The notes beneath the pieces are model-generated. The model did not search any database. It had not been told where the DNA came from and saw only the letters and a list, made by a program, of their open reading frames with translations. A program made the position numbers and the translations under genes. A DNA stretch of 28,873 nucleotides from a virus. Position 1 is the stretch's first letter. Each line of letters opens with the position of its first letter. This document shows positions 7,698 through 15,248 of this stretch, piece by piece. The stretch lies in the IMG/VR virus record IMGVR_UViG_3300049893_000959, positions 1 through 28,873 of that record; one strand, written 5' to 3'.

Positions 7698-8669
7698 TTA
7701 AATATTACAGTTGTTTTTTTTATTATTGCTGTTTTTGGTATTGGAGCCATTTTTTTGGTATTGGAGCCATTTTTCTGGGATTTGGAGAGTTTTGAAGAAG
7801 TGAGGGTATTGTTTTTTTTGTTTTTCTATTAATTCTAAAACTTGTGGTTGGTCCCATTTTCGGGACAGTTTGGGAACCGGAAATTGGCGAAGATAGTCGA
7901 TAATGACTAATGATTTCAATCCGCTTATACTATATCTATATGCATTAGAGTATGATGTTTTTTGTGGTCCATTATTTTTTCTATTTCTTATAAAAACATT
8001 AGGAAAATCTTCCATTATTAATGAATGAATATAATCTAAAGCCATTTGCGAACATGATGTCATTGATATTGAGGGTTTTTCGTGCGTTCCAGATGTTATT
8101 GAGCCGTCTCCGCATACATAACCTATAAACCAGCACCATTCTAGAAATCTGTCATTTAATATTGGTTTGGATATTCTATGAGCCTTTTGTGGGGTTATTG
8201 ACCAAATTGTGTTTAAATCTTGCATCCATTTAATTGCGCCATTAATTCTAATAGAGCAAGTTTCTTTAATTTTTCCATTTTTTATTCTTTTATTTATTTT
8301 TATTGGTCCGGTATTTTTTATCACCTTATTAAAATTTTCTAAAAGATGTATATCAACAGTTGAAATTTCTAATCTATAAGAATTGGTTTTGTAAGTCACG
8401 CTTGCGTCTGCGGCGCTAAATCCAGCGTAATATGAATTAATTGGATTTGGATCTGACCAAAAATTTTTATCATGAGTATATATTCTTCTAATATATTTGT
8501 TTCTAAAGCCTAATACACGAGAATGATCTTGACATGATTGCCCAGTTCTTCCAAGAATTTTACCTATTTCTTTAAACGAATATTTGGATGATTCTACAAG
8601 TTCTTTAAGTTCTATCTCTTCCGATGGTCTCCAATAATGATATGAATCTGTTTCGGGATGGAATGACAT
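7698..8669 (-). CDS. LAGLIDADG homing endonuclease with N-terminal HTH
   Basis: 323 residues. The N-terminus (about 12-55) is a Myb/HTH-like DNA-binding segment (WRPSEEIELKELVESSKYSF). The two LAGLIDADG helices are YYAGFSAADASV (about 80-91) and WFIGYVCGDGSI (180-191), each with the conserved acidic residue that binds the catalytic metal. A single protein with two motifs acts as a monomer. The last 18 residues come from a 20-bp tandem duplication that shifted the frame. The gene sits between the capsid terminator and the 7281-7652 gene, and its codons are AT-rich compared with the capsid gene, which fits a mobile insertion. It is free-standing, with no intron seen in the capsid gene. Confidence 0.93.
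   Translation of the reverse strand: MSFHPETDSYHYWRPSEEIELKELVESSKYSFKEIGKILGRTGQSCQDHSRVLGFRNKYIRRIYTHDKNFWSDPNPINSYYAGFSAADASVTYKTNSYRLEISTVDIHLLENFNKVIKNTGPIKINKRIKNGKIKETCSIRINGAIKWMQDLNTIWSITPQKAHRISKPILNDRFLEWCWFIGYVCGDGSITSGTHEKPSISMTSCSQMALDYIHSLIMEDFPNVFIRNRKNNGPQKTSYSNAYRYSISGLKSLVIIDYLRQFPVPKLSRKWDQPQVLELIEKQKKQYPHFFKTLQIPEKWLQYQKNGSNTKNSNNKKNNCNI
7735..7774 (-). repeat. Two perfect 20-bp tandem copies at the 3' end of the LAGLIDADG gene
   Basis: TTGGTATTGGAGCCATTTTT occurs at 7735-7754 and again at 7755-7774. Because 20 is not a multiple of 3, the second copy is read in another frame. With one copy removed, the protein would end PEKWLQYQKQQ followed by TAA TAA. Confidence 0.95.
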
Positions 8670-8713
8670 TGATAAAATTATATATTGTTATGTTATCTAT
8701 AAATCTCGAATCA

Positions 8714-8753
8714 TGAAATAAAAAAAGCAAAGTTTTTTAGGCTTCGCTTTTTG
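8714..8753 (-). terminator. Rho-independent terminator after the major capsid gene
   Basis: A 10-bp stem pairs 8723-8732 with 8742-8751 around a 9-base loop, followed on the minus strand by a T-rich tract. One pair is G-U only in the minus-strand transcript (A-C mismatch on the plus strand), so it is strand-specific. It lies 9 nt after the capsid stop codon. Confidence 0.88.
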
Positions 8754-8759
8754 TGATTA

Positions 8760-9869
8760 TTAAAATACAATCGCCGTGAGTACGCGACTGTCTAAACAAA
8801 TGCGCCCCTCTTCTAATTCTAAGAACCAACCAACTTTCTTAGATCTCGTACTCCACTGATCGTCTACCCGAACAACTACAGAACCACCGGTTTCTGAGTT
8901 GATTGCGACAGGACGAATAAGAGCTTCTCTCGTAGCATCCCATGCGAGAACCAATTCATCTACGCTCGCAGAGAAGGCACCACCGGCGGGACCATTCAAA
9001 CCAGTATCAAACTGATCAAACAACGTATTATAAGTTTGACTAACACCAAATTCAAGAGCCTCATGTAATCTTATACCATAGATCTCAGGGGCTCCAGCCG
9101 CATTGAAGATTTGGGTGCGAATCGATTCGGGAAGCGGAACAGCAGTTGATTCGTCAGTGTTCGGAACGGCGCGCGTATTCATTGGCTGATAAGCCCATGA
9201 TCTAATTTCTTCCATAGCTTCCGGAGAAAGCAACATGTCAGTAGCTCCTCTGCTATAAGGATTAGTAGGAGTACCACCATTAAACGCAACATTAATTCTC
9301 TTAGAACGAGTAATAAGATTATTAAAATCATCTAATTGAAGAACATTGGCGGTTGCGGCGGTAATAGTGTGAATATTACCATTAGTAGAGGCTTCGCCGA
9401 GGGCGCGTAGGACAACAAGCATCGCGTTCTTTTCTTGTTTCGCCATCGCTTCTTGAGCCATGCGATTGAGGGCCATACCAACAATCGGAACTCGGCCTCT
9501 CTTGATATTTCTCTCTAAAAGATGAACCGCGCTATCAATCGGATACGTGGTAAACTTCATTTCCTGTAAACCGGTAACAAGAGACGAGCCAAGACCACCA
9601 GCTACGGACTGATACCAAACGGTGACATGATCGACGGAGGTGCCGTAGAACATATCGAGCGGGAATGACGGGCTATCATCTTCGTTATAAGGAAAGTCCT
9701 TATAAAGCATGGGTGAAATAGGAGCCAAATCAAGCACCTGTTGGATAATGGGTCCAACAAAGGCCGCAAAAGCGTGGCGCGCTTTCATCGCGGTCTCTGG
9801 GTTCTTATCGGCCATCGCTTGGATCAGTTCGACCTGTTTTGGTGTGTATTTGAGCTGAATTTTATTCAT
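8760..9869 (-). CDS. Major capsid protein (HK97-like fold, probable)
   Basis: 369 residues from ATG 9869. Length, gene order (protease-scaffold, small decoration protein, this gene, strong terminator) and composition fit a major capsid protein. Features include an early amphipathic region (AFAAFVGPIIQQVLDLAPIS), a long central helix like the HK97 spine helix (VPIVGMALNRMAQEAMAKQE, then NAMLVVLRALGEAS, about 128-162) and many small beta segments towards DELVLAWDATREALIRPVAI and GWFLELEEGRICLDSRVL. The DNA is clearly richer in G+C than its neighbours, as expected for codon selection in a very highly expressed gene. No Shine-Dalgarno is seen; the leader is almost pure A/T. The fold is inferred from pattern and context. 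Confidence 0.85.
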   Translation of the reverse strand: MNKIQLKYTPKQVELIQAMADKNPETAMKARHAFAAFVGPIIQQVLDLAPISPMLYKDFPYNEDDSPSFPLDMFYGTSVDHVTVWYQSVAGGLGSSLVTGLQEMKFTTYPIDSAVHLLERNIKRGRVPIVGMALNRMAQEAMAKQEKNAMLVVLRALGEASTNGNIHTITAATANVLQLDDFNNLITRSKRINVAFNGGTPTNPYSRGATDMLLSPEAMEEIRSWAYQPMNTRAVPNTDESTAVPLPESIRTQIFNAAGAPEIYGIRLHEALEFGVSQTYNTLFDQFDTGLNGPAGGAFSASVDELVLAWDATREALIRPVAINSETGGSVVVRVDDQWSTRSKKVGWFLELEEGRICLDSRVLTAIVF

Positions 9870-9915
9870 AATATTTTTTTTAATTTAAATTATTTATAAT
9901 GTATGTTTATTTTAA

Positions 9916-10491
9916 TTATCTGGCGTCAATATCAAGTTTAAATAGGACCCAACCCTGAGCATCCTTATTACTGAGGAATTGACCAACCTTGGTGATTTGA
10001 GTGCGGTCATTGCTACCGGTCGTATTTACGCCACCGTCATTACCCAAAAAGGCGGGGGCACCGGGAACAGGATCGGCGGTTACAACTGCTCCACCATTAA
10101 CACCAGAATAAAGGAAGATACCTTCAGTGGCAAGAACGGCGGCATTACCAGAAATAACCCAATTATTCTCTTCGGCCTTACGAGGATTGAAAACAAGTTT
10201 TTCGCCATTTTCATCGGTTTCGCGAACATCATAAAGCAACATACCGATAGCGCGGTCGCCAGAGTTGTTACAGGGAACAACGGTTGGCGTCACGAGCCAA
10301 CGGGGAGAAAGACTGTTTGAATAGGCTTGACCAACGGAAGCGAGCAAACTAAGATTAGATGCGCCGCTATAAGTCGTCGCGCCGGGTTTTACGAAGGTAC
10401 CGGCATACGCGGGAACTGCACCATCGTATTTAAATACCCCGTTGACAACTGTGGTTTCGTCGTAAGAGCGATAAGGTTTAAGAGCTGGCAT
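9916..10491 (-). CDS. Probable capsid decoration / head protein
   Basis: 191 residues from ATG 10491 (MPALKPYRSYDETTVVNGVF). It lies 46 nt upstream of the capsid gene and just after the protease-scaffold gene, the position of decoration proteins in many phages. It is beta-rich with segments such as GTFVKPGATTYSGASNLSLL, AIGMLLYDVRETDENG and an end GWVLFKLDIDAR. The alternation of exposed loops and short strands fits a protein that binds the outer capsid shell. Base composition matches the capsid gene (more G+C than neighbours). No exact family was identified; head-tail roles cannot be excluded. Confidence 0.65.
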   Translation of the reverse strand: MPALKPYRSYDETTVVNGVFKYDGAVPAYAGTFVKPGATTYSGASNLSLLASVGQAYSNSLSPRWLVTPTVVPCNNSGDRAIGMLLYDVRETDENGEKLVFNPRKAEENNWVISGNAAVLATEGIFLYSGVNGGAVVTADPVPGAPAFLGNDGGVNTTGSNDRTQITKVGQFLSNKDAQGWVLFKLDIDAR

Positions 10492-10494
10492 ATG

Positions 10495-10581
10495 TTTGTT
10501 ATTTTATTTAAATTTTGATTATTTTGTATCTATTCGTTATTACAATGTTTTTTGTTATTTGTGAAAAAATATTTGTTATTT
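10495..10581. repeat. Three copies of TTTGTTATTT in the leader of the decoration gene
   Basis: Direct copies lie at 10495-10504, 10551-10560 and 10572-10581, the last crossing the stop of the protease-scaffold gene. A weaker version of the GTGTAAT element (TTGTAATAAC, 10538-10547) lies among them. The region is AT-rich, so chance is possible. Confidence 0.3.
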
Positions 10582-12072
10582 AATTTTTACAATACAATTC
10601 TTGGGATCGAATTCCTTGGCCCATTCAGCGTATAAGTCTTCAGCAACCGTAGTAGAATTGGGAATTTCGTTGGTTTTTTCTCCATTTTTGAGAGCATCTT
10701 CTACAACCGTATCGGCAGCAGAGGGATTCGGAGTTGAAGCATTAGATTCCAAAAGTTTCTTTGCTTCGGCTTTTTCCTTGGCTTCGGCAATAGCCTTTTT
10801 GTTAATTGATTTAAATAAAACAGCGGCTTTCTTTTGATAAGCAACAAAACCATCTTCATCTAAATTTTTAATATCAGAGGCAATTATTGCTCTGTATTCA
10901 CTATCGAGTTCATATTCGCTATCAAAATAAGACATTCTGGCGTTAAAAGTTTGCTCGGCTTCTTGTGCAACTACCTTGTTATTAAGATCTTCGAACTTTT
11001 TGGTGAGATCGGCCAATTCCTTCTGCGCCTGTTCGGCTTTCTCGGCGGCGGCAGCTAGTTTATTCGTTAATTCAGCGGCTTCGGCTTCTTTCGCTGAAAC
11101 CTGAGATTTCCACTGTTCATTTGCTTTATCTATTTCGCTATCAATGAAATCAGTAATTACTGACGCGCTAACTTCTTTTAAGATAGAATCGGTAATGTCA
11201 GAAAGTTTAGTAATTTTAGGCATATTTTCTTCAGGATTTATTTGTTTATCGTTTCTATCTAAAATTACATCAGATTTTGAATTTTGTGAAATATCGTCAT
11301 TTTTTTCTTCATTTTTCTCTTCTTTTTCTTCACTATTTACTATTTCTAATCCAATAACATTTCCAGCGGGATGAGAAACTATTCCAACTCCTAATCCAAC
11401 ACAAAAATCATCTTTAATTAAACGATAAACAATATTTCCATTTTTATCTTTTCCAGATCCATTATTTGATGGAAGATATTGTTCATATTCTTGTTTTTGT
11501 TTTTCGTCGGTGATTACTTTCGCTTCGCTTACGTATTTAGATCCGACGCAAATATCATAATTTTTGAATAAAAGTTCCCACGAAAAACTTAAAGAATTAT
11601 AATCTGGACTATTTTCATCTACAGAATTCTCTAAAAGATCAATAAATCTATCACTTAATACTGATTTATACAAAAGAACGGCAATTGAGATATTTATTGG
11701 ATTTTCTTCTTTTATTGCTTCTTCTTCGGTTAGAATTTCATTTGTTCCATATTTGGAAAATCCGTAATTACAAATAGTTCCAATTATTATATTTTTCTTG
11801 TGTTCGGCATTTACGTATTTATAAACAAAACTTTTTGCTATTTTTATTGCAGTTTCATTTGAAATGGCATCAAAATTTTTATTAACTAAACCACCGACGC
11901 AAAGATTTCCAACAATTCCTATTAAATCTGGATTTTCATTTAAATTTATTTCTTTTGGAAGTAATTTGGTTAATTTTTCTAATCCGGCTATTGATATGTA
12001 TTTGTCAAGTTCGGAATTTGATATTTTTTGGATTCTTGACGCGAAAGTGGACTTAAATGGATAATCGTTCAT
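10576..12072 (-). CDS. Prohead protease fused to scaffold protein
   Basis: 498 residues from ATG 12072. Residues about 1-250 resemble a prohead maturation protease: VYKYVNAEHKKNIIIGTICN has the expected catalytic His; LSFSWELLF is the strand expected to hold the catalytic Ser; and CVGLGVGIVSHPAGNVIGLE matches the end of the domain. An acidic, disordered linker follows (about 252-285). Residues about 285-460 form an Ala/Glu/Lys-rich coiled coil (AAAAEKAEQAQKELADLTKK) typical of a scaffold. The scaffold would organise the capsid shell and the protease would later cut it out. The internal ATG at 11223 (MPKITKLSDITDSILKEV) could give a free scaffold, as in lambda C/Nu3. The first half is AT-rich and the second half is richer in G+C, like the capsid gene. 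The domain calls are from pattern and order. Confidence 0.78.
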   Translation of the reverse strand: MNDYPFKSTFASRIQKISNSELDKYISIAGLEKLTKLLPKEINLNENPDLIGIVGNLCVGGLVNKNFDAISNETAIKIAKSFVYKYVNAEHKKNIIIGTICNYGFSKYGTNEILTEEEAIKEENPINISIAVLLYKSVLSDRFIDLLENSVDENSPDYNSLSFSWELLFKNYDICVGSKYVSEAKVITDEKQKQEYEQYLPSNNGSGKDKNGNIVYRLIKDDFCVGLGVGIVSHPAGNVIGLEIVNSEEKEEKNEEKNDDISQNSKSDVILDRNDKQINPEENMPKITKLSDITDSILKEVSASVITDFIDSEIDKANEQWKSQVSAKEAEAAELTNKLAAAAEKAEQAQKELADLTKKFEDLNNKVVAQEAEQTFNARMSYFDSEYELDSEYRAIIASDIKNLDEDGFVAYQKKAAVLFKSINKKAIAEAKEKAEAKKLLESNASTPNPSAADTVVEDALKNGEKTNEIPNSTTVAEDLYAEWAKEFDPKNCIVKIK

Positions 12073-12084
12073 AAATTCTAAAAA

Positions 12085-12094
12085 ATAATTACAC
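12085..12094 (-). promoter_or_regulatory. GTGTAATTAT intergenic element, candidate phage promoter (copy 4)
   Basis: The minus strand reads GTGTAATTAT, beginning 22 nt before the ATG of the protease-scaffold gene and immediately after the U-tract of the 12095-12127 terminator. If it is a promoter it would drive the capsid genes. Function is inferred. Confidence 0.55.
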
Positions 12095-12127
12095 CATAAA
12101 AATAAAAAACCGCCATAAAGGCGGTTT
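12095..12127 (-). terminator. Rho-independent terminator before the capsid operon
   Basis: A perfect 8-bp stem (AAACCGCC, 12107-12114 with 12120-12127, 5-base loop) is followed on the minus strand by TTTTTATTTTTATG. It lies 29 nt past the stop of the 12157-12582 gene. Confidence 0.9.
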
Positions 12128-12156
12128 CTTAATTGAGATGATTATTAATTTTTTAA

Positions 12157-12582
12157 TTACTTGCGAAAATCTGGAAACTCAACAATAATGTCAGAATTTG
12201 ATTGTTTGGATGCCTCACAGTAAATCGTGGGCTTCATTACATTGTATCTATCTTCCATACCAACAACCTTGAGAAATTTCTGCATGGCGTCGGCTGGGAG
12301 CGGAGGGACATGATTGGAACCGGTATGCTTGCGACACATTCCTTCAACTTCATAAGCATAATCGAAAGCCATTGATACTCTAGAATTTACATAATCAATA
12401 TATTTTGCTAGAGCGGAACACATTTCCTTCATATCTTCGTTTGTGTCTTCATCTTCTTCTTCCATTCCATCGCCATTGGCTTTGGTTTTTAGTTTTTCAG
12501 AAATGGCAGCAATAGATTTCTTAAAATCTTCACCCTTAGCTTTAAATTCTGCCTCTGATTTTTTAAGTTCTTCGATATTCAT
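12157..12582 (-). CDS. Hypothetical helical acidic protein
   Basis: 141 residues from ATG 12582. The first 35 residues are a Lys/Glu-rich helix (MNIEELKKSEAEFKAKGEDF), followed by an acidic patch (MEEEDEDTNEDMKEM, about 40-54) and another helical segment with YIDYVNSRVSMAFDYAYEVE. The end is a short beta stretch. No family is recognised. It is the last gene before a strong terminator and just upstream of the capsid operon, so it may be an assembly factor, but nothing proves this. No Shine-Dalgarno is present. Confidence 0.6.
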   Translation of the reverse strand: MNIEELKKSEAEFKAKGEDFKKSIAAISEKLKTKANGDGMEEEDEDTNEDMKEMCSALAKYIDYVNSRVSMAFDYAYEVEGMCRKHTGSNHVPPLPADAMQKFLKVVGMEDRYNVMKPTIYCEASKQSNSDIIVEFPDFRK

Positions 12583-12587
12583 AATAA

Positions 12588-12716
12588 TTAAAATAAAATT
12601 CCACCTATAATTACAGCAAAAACAAGAGTTTTGACTACCGGAACTTTAAGACCTTTAATGTCAATAAAGAGGTCAAAAGCCCAAAATTTCTTAGCAAATA
12701 TCTTGAATTTGTCCAT
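12588..12716 (-). CDS. Small single-pass membrane protein
   Basis: 42 residues with the start placed at ATG 12716 (MDKFKIFAKKFWAFDLF). An ATG further upstream, at 12794, would overlap the 12742-12927 gene and is not preferred. The C-terminus holds one hydrophobic segment (VPVVKTLVFAVIIGGILF, about 25-42), and the N-terminus is basic. The start lies 31 nt after the GTGTAAT element at 12738-12747. Small membrane proteins between tail and head genes can serve in lysis (holin-like) or assembly; none of these can be claimed here. No lysin gene is visible nearby. Confidence 0.5.
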   Translation of the reverse strand: MDKFKIFAKKFWAFDLFIDIKGLKVPVVKTLVFAVIIGGILF

Positions 12717-12737
12717 AATATAGTTTATTATCTGCCA

Positions 12738-12747
12738 AATATTACAC
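12738..12747 (-). promoter_or_regulatory. GTGTAATATT element overlapping a stop codon, candidate promoter (copy 5)
   Basis: The minus strand reads GTGTAATATT, 31 nt before the ATG of the 12588-12716 gene, followed by ATAATAAAC. Its TAA (12744-12742) is the stop codon of the 12742-12927 gene, so this copy is partly coding. Confidence 0.45.
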
Positions 12748-12927
12748 TGGTTTTTGGTCTTTGGCGGTATCCGAGGTTTTGAGAAGTCTATCATAATCCT
12801 CTAAAACCTTGGCGAGTTGTTCGCAATAGGTTCGTATTTGGTCATGTTGCGCGGCTGGCGCGGCTACCGAGCGGGCGAAGTTAAATACGGCATTAAGGGC
12901 TTGAATTGGCGTGATGTTGTTTTCCAT
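12742..12927 (-). CDS. Small hypothetical helical protein
   Basis: 61 residues from ATG 12927 (MENNITPIQALNAVFNFARS). It is mostly helical with a heptad-like pattern (AAQHDQIRTYCEQLAKVLED) and a polar C-terminus ending in QKPV. No family is recognised. It follows a 133-bp gap after the fibre gene; that gap (12928-13060) holds a TATAAT on the minus strand near 12959, but no convincing hairpin. G+C is somewhat higher than in the next small genes. Confidence 0.5.
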   Translation of the reverse strand: MENNITPIQALNAVFNFARSVAAPAAQHDQIRTYCEQLAKVLEDYDRLLKTSDTAKDQKPV

Positions 12928-13060
12928 AAGAATATAATTGGTTTTTTCTTTATTATAGATGAATAAATATTAAAGTTAAAGGCAAAATTTTGTATAGTAT
13001 TTTCGTGATAGTTAAAGTATGGCTTGAACTATTGGGATTAAACTATGTAAATAAGACGAC

Positions 13061-14830
13061 TTAGGCCAAGGTGACGGATTTCCAACCTCCGTTGTATATC
13101 CATAATTTACTGGCACTGGTGTCAAAAACTACCGAACCGTTATTGTCCGGCGTTCCGCTTGGGGTTCCGCTCATGGTGGGAATGACTATAAACCCCTCCG
13201 TAGATGACGTGCTAATACCGAGTGAGTTAAAATATATGTCTTTAACAGTGCTGCCGCTACCGCCATACAAATGTGTTTTTTCAGCCTCGACAATTAAAAA
13301 TATATTACTATTTTGTCTCCACCAGAGCAGATCCGCGCTAGCAACAAAGTCAAAAATATTAGTTCCGCTATTAGATGTTAGATTTAGTCCGTAAAAAGTT
13401 GGCGTTGCTGCTGTATGAATGTTCTGTGGTGTGCTTAGGGTTATTGTTCCGTCGCCATCGTTAGTAACGGTTATCTGATTTGATGTTCCGGCAACCCATG
13501 ATGCTAAATTAGACACTGACGATAAGTTTTTACTACCATCTGTTGAAATTAATCTACTAGCAGTTAATCCCGATAAATTAAGACCAGTAAATGTTGGCGT
13601 TGATGGGATCGACAATTGAACGGTTCCATTTCCAACATCCGTAGCCGTTATTTGATTTGATGTTCCTAACACCCAATTAGCTAAATTAGAAACGCTAATA
13701 ATTGTTTTTGCGCCGTCGGTTTGTAATAAACGTGATGCGGTTAGAGCGGTAGAAGAAAAAGATAAACAAGACGAATAAGCCCCAGCGTTAATGCTGCTTT
13801 CCAATACCCAGAGTCCAGTTGGAGCCGAGGTTCCCTGAACCGGCTGAACATAAGCTCTAAATTCTACAGATTGCGAAGCGGCGGTTGCATCAGTTTTCCA
13901 TCCATAACCAGTCCAATGGACTGGCGGGGAATATTGCTGCGCCCCAGCAGCAGCGGCGGTAGAATTAACTAAATTAAGTCCATAGGCATCCGATTGTGTT
14001 GCCCCGATGGAGGTTTTAAGTATTTGAACCTGTCCTTCGATTGAAGATGTTAATCCGCCTAGTAAAAGATTTCCACTAGAATCAATAATTAAACGATAAG
14101 CCGTCGCAACATTATCATAAGCCCGTAATTCATTAGAAGTAGTGCCAAGAGTCCAGTCGCCAGTACTCGCTGTCACTCTTGTTAATCTAAGTTGCGCGTC
14201 TGTTCCGGCTGCACTTACTTGGAGTGGATAGGTTGCGGCAGTGGTAGATAAAACAGTGGCTCCAGTAGTTGCCATTGTTAAATATGTGGTAGTTTCGTTA
14301 TATTCTAACTTAAAAGCATTACTTGCTGTATTATCGGCATATAATTGCCACAAATTAGTAGTATCGACTCTTAAATTAAGTCCGGGTTTTCTCGTTCCGC
14401 CTGATGTATCTGATATTGTTAATTGTTTTTTAGCATAACTAGAAATAGCATGGACATGCAATTTTGAAACTGGTGTACTTCCAACGCCAACATTTCCAGC
14501 AAAATAAGAATCGTCTGTATTTTCGTTATATATAGAATAATCTGAAGTAGGAGCTACAGAGTTTGAACCAATTAAAATATCGACATTGGCTGTGGTTCCT
14601 TTAGTTAATGACGCAATGTGAAGTCCAACTTGTTTAGTAACCGCTCCGGAGCCTGTTGCGTCAGAAATTGATAAATTTAAACTTTTGGTTAAAGTCGAAT
14701 TAGTAACTCTTGAAATTAAAAGATCGGTTTGATTGTTATGTAAAGTAAAATAACTGTCGCCGCCACTTAAAACGCTTGAGAATATCTCTAATTTTCGTCC
14801 GGCAACTAATTGATAAGGTGTTAGTGGCAT
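13061..14830 (-). CDS. Tail fibre protein with tandem repeats
   Basis: 589 residues from ATG 14830. It is low in charge and rich in Ser, Thr, Ala and Gly, as expected for a trimeric fibre. Residues about 1-130 contain fibre-like strands (SYFTLHNNQTDLLISRVTNS) and a NENTDDSYFAGNVGVG turn also seen in phage and virus fibres. Residues about 363-486 hold two tandem copies of a 60-residue repeat with the core SNLAxWVxGTSNQIT and TPTFxGLNL. Repeats of this kind are widespread in phage tail fibres. The C-terminus (TPDNNGSVVFDTSASKLWIY) resembles a typical fibre end that closes with KLWIYNGGWK. It follows the J-like gene and the 14832-15248 gene, so it is probably attached to the tail tip. The receptor is unknown. 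Confidence 0.85.
   Translation of the reverse strand: MPLTPYQLVAGRKLEIFSSVLSGGDSYFTLHNNQTDLLISRVTNSTLTKSLNLSISDATGSGAVTKQVGLHIASLTKGTTANVDILIGSNSVAPTSDYSIYNENTDDSYFAGNVGVGSTPVSKLHVHAISSYAKKQLTISDTSGGTRKPGLNLRVDTTNLWQLYADNTASNAFKLEYNETTTYLTMATTGATVLSTTAATYPLQVSAAGTDAQLRLTRVTASTGDWTLGTTSNELRAYDNVATAYRLIIDSSGNLLLGGLTSSIEGQVQILKTSIGATQSDAYGLNLVNSTAAAAGAQQYSPPVHWTGYGWKTDATAASQSVEFRAYVQPVQGTSAPTGLWVLESSINAGAYSSCLSFSSTALTASRLLQTDGAKTIISVSNLANWVLGTSNQITATDVGNGTVQLSIPSTPTFTGLNLSGLTASRLISTDGSKNLSSVSNLASWVAGTSNQITVTNDGDGTITLSTPQNIHTAATPTFYGLNLTSNSGTNIFDFVASADLLWWRQNSNIFLIVEAEKTHLYGGSGSTVKDIYFNSLGISTSSTEGFIVIPTMSGTPSGTPDNNGSVVFDTSASKLWIYNGGWKSVTLA
13373..13744 (-). repeat. Two tandem ~60-codon repeats in the tail fibre gene
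   Basis: The copies run 13744-13568 (59 codons) and 13567-13373 (65 codons). Each starts LTASRL and includes SNLAxW, GTSNQIT, GNGT/GDGT and TPTFxGLNL. The second copy has a short insertion, NIHTAA. Confidence 0.9.
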
Positions 14831-14831
14831 A

Positions 14832-15248
14832 TTATCTATATTTTACAAAGTCAACTACAGACCCAGATTGTAAATTGAAATTAAATGCTATTCCGGTGGT
14901 ATTTTTTTGTGAGTAGTCATTATCAGCAGAGTTTGTAGTAGTGTCTTTAAATTGTAGAGAACCATTAAGATAGATGAATAAATCTGAATTTGTTCCAGTG
15001 TTATATGTGAAACCGCCGCTTAATCCTATAATAGTTCCAGCGGCCCAACCGCCGGTTGGAGAATTCCAGCGATAACGAGTGCCAACTGGAGAAAGTTCCG
15101 CCCATGTATTATTGCCGGTTAATAAAAATTGTTTACCGTTTTCGACATTAAAACAATTGGCTCCAGCCATTAATCCGGTCGGGATTGTTACATTTGACCC
15201 GGATATAATTATTTTATCTCCGTAATAATATCTAATTCCAGTATTCAT
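14832..15248 (-). CDS. Small tail-tip or fibre protein
   Basis: 138 residues from ATG 15248 (MNTGIRYYYGDKIIISGSNV). It is beta-rich (GKQFLLTGNNTWAEL, DLFIYLNGSLQFKDT) and ends in FNFNLQSGSVVDFVKYR. The stop of the J-like gene overlaps its start by one base (TAATG) and the fibre gene follows 1 nt after its stop. It may be an adaptor between J and the fibre; the family is not known. Confidence 0.6.
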   Translation of the reverse strand: MNTGIRYYYGDKIIISGSNVTIPTGLMAGANCFNVENGKQFLLTGNNTWAELSPVGTRYRWNSPTGGWAAGTIIGLSGGFTYNTGTNSDLFIYLNGSLQFKDTTTNSADNDYSQKNTTGIAFNFNLQSGSVVDFVKYR

